From Oceaniglobus trochenteri (GTDB lineage Bacteria > Pseudomonadota > Alphaproteobacteria > Rhodobacterales > Rhodobacteraceae), in NCBI RefSeq assembly GCF_020529025.1, contig NZ_JACNMM010000015.1:31937-95936 (forward strand): 64,000 nt of DNA, given 5' to 3'. The position numbers and the translations under genes are program-made. Of this stretch, positions 43,315 through 52,922 are shown piece after piece (within the stretch, counting starts at the first letter, position 1; every line of letters starts with the position of its first letter). The notes beneath the pieces were generated by a model. That model ran no database searches. It was not told the DNA's origin and saw only the letters and a list, made by a program, of their open reading frames with translations.

Positions 43315-45356
43315 TGCGCGCCCTCCCCGTCGATCCGTGTTATGGAAATCATCCCGTAGTCATCCACCCGTGCCTGTTGATCGCCGCGCAGTCCCAGCGA
43401 CGACCCCTCGTCGGTGATCAGCAGCGGCCCCCTGTAGGTCTTGCCCGGTTCCAGCGCATCGCGGCGCAGTTTGCGGCAATCGGCCATGCGCCCGGCGTGA
43501 GCGTCGAACATCCGGTGGTCCGCTTCTGCCGCCCCGGGGGCGGGCGCGGTCAGGCCGGCGGAAACCTCGGGCTTTTGCGCCGGGATCACCAGCTTCACCA
43601 TCAGCGCGGTGATCTCCGCCTCGGTATCGAAGGTATGGCCAAACCGGGCCTTGTGCGCCTCGGAAAACCGCGAAAACAGGATCTGCGCATCCTCGTCCGG
43701 CGACCATGCGACACTTAGTGTGTGCTCCTGACCGACGAACCGAAGCCGAGCGGAAAAGCCGACCTCGGGGTCGGCATCGGCGCCGATCCGTTCGCGCAGG
43801 GCGGCCAGGCTGCGGGCGTGCAGATCGTCGGCGATGGTGCGCACATCGGGCAGATTGCCTTCGCCCACCGCCAGCATCACCGAGGCGCTTTCGGCGAACG
43901 ACAGGTCGCTGGCCATCATGCCCCATGCCGAAAACACCGAAGGCAGCGGCGGCACGACCAATTCGGCCATATCCAGTTCGGCAAACAGCATCGGCCCCAG
44001 AAGCGGCCCGCATCCGCCGAACCCCAGCATGGCGAAATCGCGCGGGTCCAGACCCTTTTCCAGCATCATTTCCTTGACCGACGACGCGGTGCGCGAAATC
44101 AGCACATCGAAGATCGACCGCGCCGCATCTTCCAACGACAGACCCAACGGATCGCAGATCGCCTTTTGCATCGCTTCGGCGGCCAGATCGTAGGCCACCG
44201 CCATTTCCCCGCCCATGAAGTTCGTCGTGTCGATATAGCCAAGGATCAGCGCCGCATCGGTAACGGTGGGTTCGGTGCCGCCGCGTCCGTAACAGGCCGG
44301 GCCGGGCACGGCGCCGGCACTTTCCGGCCCGACCCGCAAAAGCGCGTTGTCGATCCGCGCGATGGATCCGCCCCCGGCACCCAGGGTACGCAGATCGAAG
44401 ATCGGTTGCAGGATCGGAAAGGTCTCGATCCGCGCCTCGAACACATCGACAGGGTTGTGATCGACGATCAGGCAGGCATCGAGACTGGTCCCCCCCACAT
44501 CGACCGAGATCACGTTGGGGCGGTTGGTCACCCGGCTGACGTGCAGCGCGCCGGAAACACCTCCGGCGGGGCCGGACAACACGGTCGAGATCGGCTGTGC
44601 CTCGGCAAGGCCGAAGGTCAGCATCCCGCCGGACGAATTCATCACGTACTTGCGCCCGTCAAAACCTTCGCCTTCAATCCCGTCGCTCACGCGGTCGAGG
44701 TAATTCTTCAGCACCGGTTTGATATAGGCGTCCAACACCGCGGTGCTGGTGCGTTCGTATTCGCGGTATTCATTGGCCAGAAGCGCGCCCGCCGACACCT
44801 CCATGTCGGGGCAAACCTCGCGCACGATGTCGGCAGCGCGCCGTTCGTGGGCCGTGTTGGCATAGGAATGGAGAAAGCTGATGGCGATTGCCTTGCATCC
44901 TTCGGCCTGCAATTCTTGCGCGGCCCGGCGCACCGCCTCTTCGTCCAGCGGCGTGATCTCGTCGCCCACATCGTCCATCCGCCCGGCAACGCCGCGGATG
45001 TGGCGGCGTTCGACGATGGATTTGGGCTGGGGATAGTCGAACCGATACATATCAGCGAATTCCAGCGCCCCGCGCCCGATTTCCAGGATGTCGCGAAATC
45101 CTTCGTTGGTGATGATCCCTACCGTCGTGCCCTTGCGTTCCAGCACGGCATTCAGACCCAAAGTCGTGCCATGGATAAATTCCGAAACCTGCGTGGCGGG
45201 CACGTCCAAGCGCCCGATGGCTTGGATCACGCCGCGCGCGGGATCGTCGGGAGTCGTGGGCAGCTTGAACGCCTTGACCGACTGAGAGGCGAAATCGAAA
45301 GTCACGATGTCGACGAAGGTGCCGCCGATGTCGATCGAAAGTTTATGGTCTTGCAT
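43311..45356 (-). CDS. hyuA: Hydantoinase A/5-oxoprolinase alpha-type subunit
   Basis: The 681-residue ATP-binding subunit has an actin-like nucleotide fold: KLSIDIGGTFVDIVTFDF at the N-terminus (phosphate-1), NVISVDVGGTSLDACLI in the middle (phosphate-2), and GFGGCGPLLG near residue 430. The C-terminal domain has LRFVGQEHTLSVAW. Start choice: ATG at 45356 has GAGGA upstream; ATG at 45368 overlaps the ATPase stop. It pairs with HyuB and follows the ABC transporter genes directly, suggesting that the imported compound is the ring substrate. True hydantoinases, N-methylhydantoinases and oxoprolinases cannot be separated by motif alone. Confidence 0.88.
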   Translation of the reverse strand: MQDHKLSIDIGGTFVDIVTFDFASQSVKAFKLPTTPDDPARGVIQAIGRLDVPATQVSEFIHGTTLGLNAVLERKGTTVGIITNEGFRDILEIGRGALEFADMYRFDYPQPKSIVERRHIRGVAGRMDDVGDEITPLDEEAVRRAAQELQAEGCKAIAISFLHSYANTAHERRAADIVREVCPDMEVSAGALLANEYREYERTSTAVLDAYIKPVLKNYLDRVSDGIEGEGFDGRKYVMNSSGGMLTFGLAEAQPISTVLSGPAGGVSGALHVSRVTNRPNVISVDVGGTSLDACLIVDHNPVDVFEARIETFPILQPIFDLRTLGAGGGSIARIDNALLRVGPESAGAVPGPACYGRGGTEPTVTDAALILGYIDTTNFMGGEMAVAYDLAAEAMQKAICDPLGLSLEDAARSIFDVLISRTASSVKEMMLEKGLDPRDFAMLGFGGCGPLLGPMLFAELDMAELVVPPLPSVFSAWGMMASDLSFAESASVMLAVGEGNLPDVRTIADDLHARSLAALRERIGADADPEVGFSARLRFVGQEHTLSVAWSPDEDAQILFSRFSEAHKARFGHTFDTEAEITALMVKLVIPAQKPEVSAGLTAPAPGAAEADHRMFDAHAGRMADCRKLRRDALEPGKTYRGPLLITDEGSSLGLRGDQQARVDDYGMISITRIDGEGAQ

Positions 45357-45367
45357 GGACGTCCTCA

Positions 45368-46141
45368 TCAATAGACAGCCTCAAGAAGGCTGGCAGTGTA
45401 TTCCTGCTGCGGATTGTTCAACACCTCGCGCGCCGCACCGCTTTCCACCACGCGGCCCTGGAACATGACGTAAACCCGGTCACACAAAAGGCGTGCGACG
45501 TTCAGGTCGTGGGTGATGAACACCATCGTCAGGTCGTGATCGCGGATCAGCCGGGTGAACAGTTCCAGAACCTGCGCCTGGATCGACACATCCAGCGAGG
45601 ACAGCGGTTCGTCGCAAACCAGAAGTTCGGGTTCCACCGCCATGGCGCGGGCGATGGCGATACGCTGGCGCTGACCACCGGAAAATTCGTGCGGATAGCG
45701 GTCGATGTCCTGCCCGCCCAGACCGACCTCGAACATCAGTTCGCTCACCCGGTCGTCTTGCTGGGCGCGGGTCAGGTCCGGCCTGTGGATGATAAGGCTT
45801 TCGCGCACGATATTGCGGATGGTGGCGCGGGGGTTCAGCGATCCATAGGGATCCTGAAACACGATCTGCACATCGGATTTGAAGGCCATCAATTCGGCCT
45901 TGGAATATCCGGTCACATCGCGGCCCTTGAACCGGTAGGTGCCCGCGTCGTGTTTCAAAAGCCGGGTGATGATGTTGGCGACGGTCGATTTTCCGCTGCC
46001 GGATTCGCCCAGGATTCCGACAATTTCGCCCTTGTTCACCACCATGTCGACATCGCTGAGCGCGAATGACCGGGTGCGCACCAATGCACGGCTGGCGAAC
46101 GTCTTGCCCACCCCCTCCAGTGTGACCATCGGTTCGGACAT
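45368..46141 (-). CDS. Peptide-type ABC transporter ATP-binding protein (DppF-like), system 1
   Basis: A 257-residue ATPase with Walker A GESGSGKST, signature FSGGQRQRIAIARAM, Walker B LLVCDEPLSSLD, and switch VFITHDLN. It lacks the long C-terminal oligopeptide extension seen in its partner. ATG at 46141 overlaps the stop of the partner gene by one base (TGATG); a GTG at 46144 is possible. It works with the 46141-47121 ATPase as the heterodimer for the two permeases upstream. Confidence 0.9.
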   Translation of the reverse strand: MSEPMVTLEGVGKTFASRALVRTRSFALSDVDMVVNKGEIVGILGESGSGKSTVANIITRLLKHDAGTYRFKGRDVTGYSKAELMAFKSDVQIVFQDPYGSLNPRATIRNIVRESLIIHRPDLTRAQQDDRVSELMFEVGLGGQDIDRYPHEFSGGQRQRIAIARAMAVEPELLVCDEPLSSLDVSIQAQVLELFTRLIRDHDLTMVFITHDLNVARLLCDRVYVMFQGRVVESGAAREVLNNPQQEYTASLLEAVY

Positions 46142-47121
46142 CACGCCCCCTTTCCAATGATGCAGGCGCTGAACCGCGCCTGCCCGGCGTCGTTGATCGG
46201 CAGAGGCGTGGCGCAGCAGCGATCTTTGGCGAACGCGCAGCGGTCGGCGAAGGAACAGCCGGCAAGGCCAAACCCCGCTCCCGCCGGTTCACCGGGAATC
46301 GGGCGAATGTCGGCCAAGGTCTTGTCCTTCGTCGGGATGCAGTCGAACAGCGCCTGGGTATAGGGATGCACTTCCTGATGGGCCAATTGATCGGCCTGGA
46401 ACAAGTTCAGGAATTGCCCGGAGTATAGCACCCCGATCCGGTCCATGCTTTGGCGCAACAGCTCAAGGTTATGGGAAATCAGGATCACCGACAGCCCGCG
46501 CGTGCGGCTGCGTTCGACAATCAGATCGACGATCAACCGCTGGGTGGATGCATCCAGCGCGGTCGTAGGTTCATCGGCGATCAACAGCTCGGGTTCCTGC
46601 GCCAGAACGATGGCGATGACGATCCGCTGGCGCATCCCGCCGGAAAACTGGTCGGGGAACTGGCGAAAGGCAATGTCGGGTTCGGGGATGCCCACTTCGG
46701 CCAGCACGGCAATGGCCGCATCGCGGGCCTCGCGCGATTTGGGCGAAAGGCCGCGCGCGAGATACAAAGCCTCGGTGATCTGGGCGCCCACGCGCATGGA
46801 CGGGTTCAGGGACGAGAACGGATCCTGCGGTATGAACCCGATCCGCTTGCCCAGAAGGCGCTTCATCTCCGTGTGATGGCTCTTGGCGGGCATGGTGCGC
46901 CCGTCGAACGTCACCTCGCCACCCGATACCACGGCATCGTCGTGCAGGCCAAAGACCGTCCGGGTGAACAGCGTCTTGCCTGACCCGGATTCACCGACGA
47001 TGCCGAACAATTCACGCCGCCCCACCGACAGGCTGACGCCGCTGACCATTTCGCGGCCCCCCTGGCGCAGCGCAACCGACACCCGGTCAAGTCGCAGAAG
47101 CGGATCGTCCCGCACGCTCAT
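46141..47121 (-). CDS. Peptide-type ABC transporter ATP-binding protein (DppD-like), system 1
   Basis: The 326-residue ATPase carries Walker A GESGSGKTLF, signature FSGGMRQRIVIAIVL, Walker B LLIADEPTTALD, and the oligo_HPY C-terminal domain with LAGCSFADRCAFAKDRC, whose cysteines bind an Fe-S cluster in some homologues. ATG at 47121 overlaps the dppC-like stop by 4 nt; the longer frame to 47277 lies inside that permease. The substrate class is set by the binding protein and the neighbouring hydrolases. Confidence 0.9.
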   Translation of the reverse strand: MSVRDDPLLRLDRVSVALRQGGREMVSGVSLSVGRRELFGIVGESGSGKTLFTRTVFGLHDDAVVSGGEVTFDGRTMPAKSHHTEMKRLLGKRIGFIPQDPFSSLNPSMRVGAQITEALYLARGLSPKSREARDAAIAVLAEVGIPEPDIAFRQFPDQFSGGMRQRIVIAIVLAQEPELLIADEPTTALDASTQRLIVDLIVERSRTRGLSVILISHNLELLRQSMDRIGVLYSGQFLNLFQADQLAHQEVHPYTQALFDCIPTKDKTLADIRPIPGEPAGAGFGLAGCSFADRCAFAKDRCCATPLPINDAGQARFSACIIGKGA

Positions 47122-47951
47122 GCCCGTCTCCTTGTCGTCGGGTCCAACTCGCGGCGCAGCATGTCGCCGATGATGTTGAAGGCCAGCGCAGTGACGAAAA
47201 TCGCCAGCCCCGGCACCATCACCACCCACCAGGCACTGCCCGCGTGGGCGCGGCCCCCGGCGATCATCGCGCCCCATTCGGGCGCCGGGATCTGCGCGCC
47301 GACGCCGATGAACGACAGGCCGGAAATCGCCAGCATCACCGCCGAAATGTCCAGCGTGACCTGAATGATCAGCACGTCAAAGGCGTTGGGGATGACGTAG
47401 AACACCACCTTGCGCCAGGTCGGCACGCCCAGGGCCGTGGCCCCGGCGACGAAGGGTTCGGACAGGATATCATTGGTGATCATCCGCGACAGACGGGCAT
47501 AGTTGGGCCACCACGAAAAGATCAACGCCCAGATCGCCGCCTCAAGGCTGGAGCCAAGCGCGGCGGCGAACCCCAGCGCCAGGATCAGCGGCGGAAACCC
47601 CAGCCAGATGTCGGCCAGCCGCATCAGCAGATTGTCCAGCCATCCGCCCACGAAGGCCGAGGTGATGCCGATCGCACAGCCGATCACCAGCACCACGGCA
47701 ATCACCACCAGCGTCGACAGGATGGTCAGTTGCGCCCCCGCCATGAGGCGCGAGAGCACATCGCGCCCCGATCCGTCGGTGCCCAGCCAATGTTCGCCCG
47801 AAGGCGGTTGTAGCTTGCCGCGAAAGTCGATCTGAAGCGGGTCATAGGGGGTAAACCAGCCGCCGAACAGCGCCATGATCAGAATCGCCACCGCGAGGAA
47901 GATCGCGGCCCACTCCAGGGCGCCTTTGGGATAACTTGTCAGGTTGCCCAT
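47118..47951 (-). CDS. Peptide-type ABC transporter permease (DppC-like), system 1
   Basis: A 277-residue permease with an N-terminal helix (AAIFLAVAILIMALFGGWF), the conserved LGTDGSGRDVLSRLMAGAQLT of DppC, and the EAA loop AGATALGVPTWRKVVFYVIP before the last helices. It ends with FNIIGDMLRRELDPTTRR. ATG at 47951 is preferred to GTG at 47954, with AGGGG upstream. It pairs with the DppB-like permease encoded 5 nt upstream. Confidence 0.9.
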   Translation of the reverse strand: MGNLTSYPKGALEWAAIFLAVAILIMALFGGWFTPYDPLQIDFRGKLQPPSGEHWLGTDGSGRDVLSRLMAGAQLTILSTLVVIAVVLVIGCAIGITSAFVGGWLDNLLMRLADIWLGFPPLILALGFAAALGSSLEAAIWALIFSWWPNYARLSRMITNDILSEPFVAGATALGVPTWRKVVFYVIPNAFDVLIIQVTLDISAVMLAISGLSFIGVGAQIPAPEWGAMIAGGRAHAGSAWWVVMVPGLAIFVTALAFNIIGDMLRRELDPTTRRRA

Positions 47952-47956
47952 CACCC

Positions 47957-48964
47957 TTACCCCTCTGCCCGCTTGCGGGGGCTGAGCGCATAAAGCGTCA
48001 TGTCCACCGCCAGATTGGCCAGCAGGAACACCAGCCCCACCACGAACACGACGGCCACGACGCCATGAATGTCCGATTGCGTCACCGCCTTCACGGCATA
48101 GCGCCCGATGCCGGGGCGTCCGAAAATCTCTTCCACCAGCACGGTTGCGCCCAGCATCCAGCCAAACTGCATTCCGAACACGGTCAGCGATGGCGTGGCG
48201 CCATTCGGGAACACGTGGCGGAACATGATCCGCCCCTCACCCGCGCCCTTGGCCCGCGCCAAGGTCACGTAATCCTTGCGAAATTCGCCGATCATCGACG
48301 TGCGGGTGATCCGCACACCCACGGCGGTGAACAACAGCGACAACGCGAAGGCCGGCAGGATCAGATGCGACAGCACGTCGAAGAACACATCCGGCCGCCC
48401 CCGCAGGATGGAATCGAGCAGATAGAACCCCGTGATCCCCTCGAACGCGCGGTACTCGAACCCGATGCGCCCGGCGACCGGGAACAACTGCCAGTCGGCG
48501 GCAAAGCTCTGTTGCAGAAGGATCGCCGTCCAGAAAATCGGCAGACCGGCCCCGGCCATCGCGAACAGGCGCACGATGTCGTCGAAGGTCGTGCCGTTGT
48601 AACGCGCGGTCAAAAGACCGACGGGCAGCGAGATGGCCAGGTTGATGACCATGGCGATCACGACCAGTTCAAGCGAGGGCGGAAGTTCGCGCAGCAGGTC
48701 ATCGAGGATCGGCTGATGGGTAAACCATGAAGTGCCCAGATCGCCCTGAAGGATATTGCCGCAGTAGATCAGGAACTGGGTGACGAAAGGTTCGTCCAGG
48801 CCCATTTCGGTGCGCAGGGCGGCGATCTTCTCCGCCCCGGCGTTCGGCCCGGCGGCGGCGATGGCCGGATCGCCGGGCACCACATGGCTGAGCAGAAAGG
48901 TGATGAACACCAGAACGAACAGGGAGAGGGCCGAGAAGGCGACCCGTTGCAGGATATATGCCAT
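47957..48964 (-). CDS. Peptide-type ABC transporter permease (DppB-like), system 1
   Basis: The 335-residue permease has the DppB/OppB N-terminal helix followed by FLLSHVVPGDPA, then GLDEPFVTQFLIYCGNILQG and five further helices. The EAA loop is YVTLARAKGAGEGRIMFRHV, and the C-terminal helix precedes LYALSPRKRAEG. It lies 22 nt after the binding-protein gene on the same strand. Six membrane spans are expected; homologues import di- and oligopeptides, nickel or other small ligands. Confidence 0.9.
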   Translation of the reverse strand: MAYILQRVAFSALSLFVLVFITFLLSHVVPGDPAIAAAGPNAGAEKIAALRTEMGLDEPFVTQFLIYCGNILQGDLGTSWFTHQPILDDLLRELPPSLELVVIAMVINLAISLPVGLLTARYNGTTFDDIVRLFAMAGAGLPIFWTAILLQQSFAADWQLFPVAGRIGFEYRAFEGITGFYLLDSILRGRPDVFFDVLSHLILPAFALSLLFTAVGVRITRTSMIGEFRKDYVTLARAKGAGEGRIMFRHVFPNGATPSLTVFGMQFGWMLGATVLVEEIFGRPGIGRYAVKAVTQSDIHGVVAVVFVVGLVFLLANLAVDMTLYALSPRKRAEG

Positions 48965-48986
48965 GCGCGCGCCCCCTCCCGCCCGA

Positions 48987-50546
48987 TCAGTTGACCGAGA
49001 TGTTCCAGTAGTTGAACGTCTGGTGATGGGCGGCGTTGTAGATATAGCCCTTCACCTTGTCCGACATGGCCACCACCGATCCGGGCAGCGAGACGGTGAT
49101 CACCACGTGATCCTGGCCGATCAATTCCTGCACCTGGCCGTAAAGCTCGGCCCGCTTGGCGGGGTCGGATTCGCTGGCCGCCTCGTTCAGCAGGGCGTCG
49201 ACCTCGGGGTTGGAATACTGCGCCCAATTGTACCCGCCGTTGGCCCCGGAATTGGCCGAATTGAAGGTCGTGTTCAGAATGGCGTGGGGGTCGGGAAAGG
49301 TGGGGAAGTTATAGATCATGTTGATGTCGGATGTGGTAGCCACGTCCGTCACGGTCGCCGCCTGGGCGGGCCAGGTCATGCCTTCGGCATTCAGCGTGAT
49401 GCCAAGCTGCGACAGGTTCGACTGAAGCTGTTCGACCGCGCTGGTCTCTTCCTGGATGCCGGGCAGATAGCGCACGGTCAACTCGGTCCCGTCCCAGCCG
49501 TTTTCCTCGACCATGGCGCGCGCGGCGTCCAGATCGAAGGGCAGTTCGGTGCCGGAAACATGGCCCATCCAGTCGGGCGGCAGCGGGCCGTCGGGCAGGG
49601 TGCCGAAACCGGCGAGCACGATGTCGAGGTGAAGTTGCCGGTCGAACGTCTGAGCCAGCATCTTGCGGAACGCCGGATCGCCGGTCGGCCCTTCGCTCGC
49701 GGTGTTAAACTGAAAGAACAACGGGGTGGCGGCGGCGCCGATGTCGACGGCAAAACCTTCGGTGTCCATCAGGGATTGTTTGTCCTCGACAGTGATGTCT
49801 GGTGCGATATGCACCTCGCCCGAGCGCAAAAGCGCCATCTGTGTCGAGGGCTCCGAAACATAGCGGAACAGCACCTCGGCCACATGATCGCCGTCCCAGC
49901 CACCCCAATAATTGTCGTATGCGGTCAGCGAAACCGCCTCGGTCGGTGCGTAGGAATTCACCTGATAGGGGCCCGACCCGGCATCGTTAACGGCCAACCA
50001 GCCACGCGCGTTGTCATCGCCCATGTGCGGCTCAACCATCGCCTTGCTGACGATGTAAATTCGCGACAGGGCCGAAATGAATGGACCGAAGGGGGCATCC
50101 AGGGTCAGCTTCACGGTGGTGTCGTCCACCGCGTCGGCCCCCGCGTAAGGCCCCATGTCGTTCATCACCGCTGCCGATGCCGCCTGAAGCCGGTCCAGCG
50201 TGAACACTACGTCGGCGGCGGTCAGCGGGCTGCCGTCGTGAAAGGTGACGTCATCGCGCAGCGTGAATGTATAGGTCTTGCCGTCTTCGGAAATGTCCCA
50301 GTCGGTCGCCAGTTGTGGTTCAACCGCAGTCTTCCCCGCGGGGAATTGCACCAGCGTGTTGTAGACCCCGACCAAAAGCTGATTGACGGTGGAATTGACG
50401 GCATTCGCCGGGTCCAGGTTTTCCGGCGTTTCGTTTTCGGCAATGACCAGAACACCAGATGGAGCGGCCTGAACCGGCATCGCTCCAACCAGCGCCAGCA
50501 TGGAAACAGAAACGCCCAATATCCGCGCCGCGGTAACGGTTTTCAT
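48987..50546 (-). CDS. Periplasmic substrate-binding protein (DppA/SBP family 5), system 1
   Basis: A 519-residue protein with a signal peptide (MKTVTAARILGVSVSMLALV, cleavage after QAA) and a family 5 binding fold: ENLDPANAVNSTVNQLLVGV, YTFTLRDDVTFHDGSPLTA, and VNDAGSGPYQVNSYAPTE. It is the first gene of the minus-strand operon, with AGGGGGAAA before the ATG. A GTATAC palindrome lies 30-37 bp upstream (50576-50583). It determines the compound delivered to HyuAB and the amidohydrolase. Its ligand cannot be read from sequence; it differs from the system 2 binding protein. Confidence 0.9.
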   Translation of the reverse strand: MKTVTAARILGVSVSMLALVGAMPVQAAPSGVLVIAENETPENLDPANAVNSTVNQLLVGVYNTLVQFPAGKTAVEPQLATDWDISEDGKTYTFTLRDDVTFHDGSPLTAADVVFTLDRLQAASAAVMNDMGPYAGADAVDDTTVKLTLDAPFGPFISALSRIYIVSKAMVEPHMGDDNARGWLAVNDAGSGPYQVNSYAPTEAVSLTAYDNYWGGWDGDHVAEVLFRYVSEPSTQMALLRSGEVHIAPDITVEDKQSLMDTEGFAVDIGAAATPLFFQFNTASEGPTGDPAFRKMLAQTFDRQLHLDIVLAGFGTLPDGPLPPDWMGHVSGTELPFDLDAARAMVEENGWDGTELTVRYLPGIQEETSAVEQLQSNLSQLGITLNAEGMTWPAQAATVTDVATTSDINMIYNFPTFPDPHAILNTTFNSANSGANGGYNWAQYSNPEVDALLNEAASESDPAKRAELYGQVQELIGQDHVVITVSLPGSVVAMSDKVKGYIYNAAHHQTFNYWNISVN

Positions 50547-50575
50547 TGTATTTCCCCCTGTGATTGACCTTCAAC

Positions 50576-50583
50576 GGTATACC
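50576..50583. promoter_or_regulatory. GTATAC-type palindrome, candidate GntR operator 1
   Basis: GGTATACC is a perfect 8-bp palindrome in the 5' region of the first binding-protein gene. Similar GTATAC centres are found before the M20 gene (51599-51604) and the second binding-protein gene (58210-58215). All three units surround the FCD-type GntR gene. Confidence 0.5.
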
Positions 50584-50711
50584 AACAGCATCCCGTTTTT
50601 TAATCAAGCCTTTTTTTCAGCCCCTCCCACAAGGGCAAGCCAAAGGATCCGCCAGGGCGGTTCACACGGGTTTGAAATGCTTGAAAAACAGGCCTTGGGC
50701 GAACGCCCTAT

Positions 50712-51407
50712 CTATCCGACCGCCTTGACCGCGAATCGGAACAGCGAACGGATATGGGTGGTCACCGCCTGCTTGACGCCGCGCACATCCCTGTCTGCCA
50801 GGGCGTTCAGGATGCGTTCGTGTTCGTTGGAATCCCGCGCGACACGTTCGGCCAGCCGCTCGATCTCGAACAGTTGCGTGGCGCTGCGCAACGATACGAT
50901 GATCTCGCTCAGAACTTCGTTCCGGCAATGGCGGATGAACAATTCGTGTACTTCGTCATCCGACCGCCAATGCGCCAGCATATCGTAAGGATCGGCATCG
51001 CGCACGGCGATGACATTGGCGCGGGCCGCCTCGATCGCGTCGTGCGGTACATTGTCGATAGCCAGCGCCGCCGCCTCAGGCTCGACCATCTCGCGCACGC
51101 GGAGGCTTTGCAGGTATTCTTTCAGATCGACTTGGCGCACCAGATAGCTGCGGTTCGCGCCTTTGCGCAAAAGCCCCTCCCCCTCAAGCCGCTGCATTGC
51201 CTGGCGCAATGGGGTGCGCGATACGCCCAGCCTCTTGGCCAGGTGAAGTTCGACAAGCGGCTCACCGCCGACAATCTCGCGGGTGCGGATCAGCTCGGCC
51301 AGGGCGGAATAGGCTTTGTCCGAAAGGGTCTTGCCTTTGCGGGGCAAGGGCGGCACCGCCGATCTTGCCGCTGCATTCGTTCCGGTCTTGTCAGTCTCAA
51401 CGCCCAT
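50712..51407 (-). CDS. GntR-family regulator, FCD subfamily
   Basis: A 231-residue regulator. After a basic, disordered N-terminus, the winged helix lies at about residues 25-95, with recognition segment LAKRLGVSRTPLRQAMQRLEG. The C-terminal all-helical FCD domain has the metal/ligand residues in DDEVHELFIRHCRN and SNEHERILNALADRD. It is located between the two divergent catabolic operons and probably senses their substrate or a product. It may bind the GTATAC sites. The start at 51407 lacks a strong ribosome site; no better one is seen. Confidence 0.88.
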   Translation of the reverse strand: MGVETDKTGTNAAARSAVPPLPRKGKTLSDKAYSALAELIRTREIVGGEPLVELHLAKRLGVSRTPLRQAMQRLEGEGLLRKGANRSYLVRQVDLKEYLQSLRVREMVEPEAAALAIDNVPHDAIEAARANVIAVRDADPYDMLAHWRSDDEVHELFIRHCRNEVLSEIIVSLRSATQLFEIERLAERVARDSNEHERILNALADRDVRGVKQAVTTHIRSLFRFAVKAVG

Positions 51408-51598
51408 CGCTTCAGACCATCATCCTTATCCGCCAATCGCTCCGCCAACGCGGGGCGCACCAAGGCCGTTTCCAATGGGCCGCAGTGCTAGCGCAATTTG
51501 CCCAGTCGGAACAGCGATTTCAACGTTCGACAGGCAGCACCCATGCGAGAACCTGCAAAAATCGGTTGCACCGAGGGGCGAACGTCGGGTTAAATACG

Positions 51599-51604
51599 GT
51601 ATAC
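51599..51604. promoter_or_regulatory. GTATAC-type site, candidate GntR operator 2
   Basis: CGGTATACAATCTG lies 38 bp before the M20 start codon. It shares GTATACAATC with the site at 58210, and the longer frame GTAT-N14-ATAC suggests an extended inverted pattern. It is next to the TAAATA that may be the -10 box, so binding would repress the plus operon. Confidence 0.5.
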
Positions 51605-51641
51605 AATCTGTGTGCAATACATTCACAACCAAGGAACCGCC

Positions 51642-52916
51642 ATGGCTGAGGGGACAGACGCGCTCGACTTTCTGCAACGCCTTGTCGTCGCCCAGGCGAA
51701 AGGCGAAGCCGCGGTGCAGGACGTCATCGCCGAAGCGCTGTCCGCTGCGGGCTGCACCTTTCAAAGCCACAGCTATCTGCCCGCCGATGTTCCGGTGACG
51801 GGTGAATTCGCCGTGGCCGAAAATGCCGATCCTCATGAACGCACGGCCATCGTGGGCACCCTGCCCGGCACCGATCCTGCCTGCCGCAGCCTTCTGATGT
51901 TCGCGCATCCCGATGGCGAACCCGCGCACGACACATCACGCTGGACCCATCCGCCCTTCCAGACCACCCGCATCGACGGCCGCATTCATGGCTGGGGCGT
52001 GGCCGACGATCTGGCCGGATGCGCGGCGGCGGTGCTTGCCATCCGCCATCTGGCCCAGACCCCCGGCCCGCGCGGCGATCTGATTTTCGCCTCGACACCG
52101 TCCAAACGCCACGCCCGCGGTGTTGCGGCGCTGTTGCACCGGGGGGTGAGGGCGGATGCCGCGTTGTACCTTCACCCGGCGGAATCCGGGCGCGGCATGG
52201 CCGAAATCAAGGCCGTGACCTGCGGCCACCTGGAATTTCGCGTCACCGTCTGCGGCCGCGCGCCCGACACCCATGAACCCAGCCACACGGCGTTTTCCCA
52301 TCTGGCGGTCAATCCTGTGGATAAGGCGGTGATCCTTCATGCCGCGCTGATGGCCCTTGCCGAAGACCGGGCGGAACGGATCCGCCACCCCCTGATCGAA
52401 GCCGAGGTGGGCCGCGCCAGCAACCTGCACGTCGCGGCGATTCAGGCTGGCACCATGGGCGCGCTCTCACGGCTGGCCCCGGAGTGCGCGCTTGGCTGTG
52501 CGCTTTCCTTTCCGCCGGGCGAATCCCCCGACACCCTGCGCAGGGAAGTCGAAACCGCCCTTGCCCGTGCCGCGCAAGCCGACCCCTGGATGGCCGACCA
52601 TCCGCCACAGATCGATTGGCTGTCCGGCGTGACCGGCGCCGAGGTTTCCCGCGATCATCCCTTGTGGAAGGTCGCCAGCGGTGTCGTGGGCCGCGCCACC
52701 GGCGCCGAACCCGTGGTGAATCCGATGCATACCGCAAGCGACATTCGGGTGCCGATGATCGAGGCCGGCATTCCCTGTGTCGGGTTCGGCTGCCTGGCCG
52801 GCGATCTGACCCACAGCGGACGCCACGATGAATGGGTGGATGCCGCCGATTACCTGCGCATGGTCGATGTCACCGCTGCCATCGCCGCCGATTGGTGCGC
52901 GGGCGCGAGGGAATAA
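51642..52916 (+). CDS. M20-family hydrolase-like protein lacking the usual Glu-Glu pair
   Basis: A 424-residue protein of the ArgE/DapE/CPG2 superfamily. The metal motif region reads FAHPDGE (H89, D91), then GWGVADDLAG (D122/D123). Where active enzymes have a Glu-Glu pair, providing the catalytic base and a metal ligand, this one reads STPSKRHARG (K155, R156). A final HSGRHDEWVD near residue 390 is similar to the usual last metal His. AAGGA before the ATG supports the start. It begins the plus operon. It may have altered metal binding, be a different hydrolase, or be a non-catalytic amino-acid-binding protein. Confidence 0.8.
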   Translation: MAEGTDALDFLQRLVVAQAKGEAAVQDVIAEALSAAGCTFQSHSYLPADVPVTGEFAVAENADPHERTAIVGTLPGTDPACRSLLMFAHPDGEPAHDTSRWTHPPFQTTRIDGRIHGWGVADDLAGCAAAVLAIRHLAQTPGPRGDLIFASTPSKRHARGVAALLHRGVRADAALYLHPAESGRGMAEIKAVTCGHLEFRVTVCGRAPDTHEPSHTAFSHLAVNPVDKAVILHAALMALAEDRAERIRHPLIEAEVGRASNLHVAAIQAGTMGALSRLAPECALGCALSFPPGESPDTLRREVETALARAAQADPWMADHPPQIDWLSGVTGAEVSRDHPLWKVASGVVGRATGAEPVVNPMHTASDIRVPMIEAGIPCVGFGCLAGDLTHSGRHDEWVDAADYLRMVDVTAAIAADWCAGARE

Positions 52917-52922
52917 CGGCAG

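Noticed and set aside
43722..45374. A 550-codon plus-strand frame opposite hyuA
   Set aside because: HyuA motifs are clear on the minus strand, and the frame opposite has shadow-like composition.
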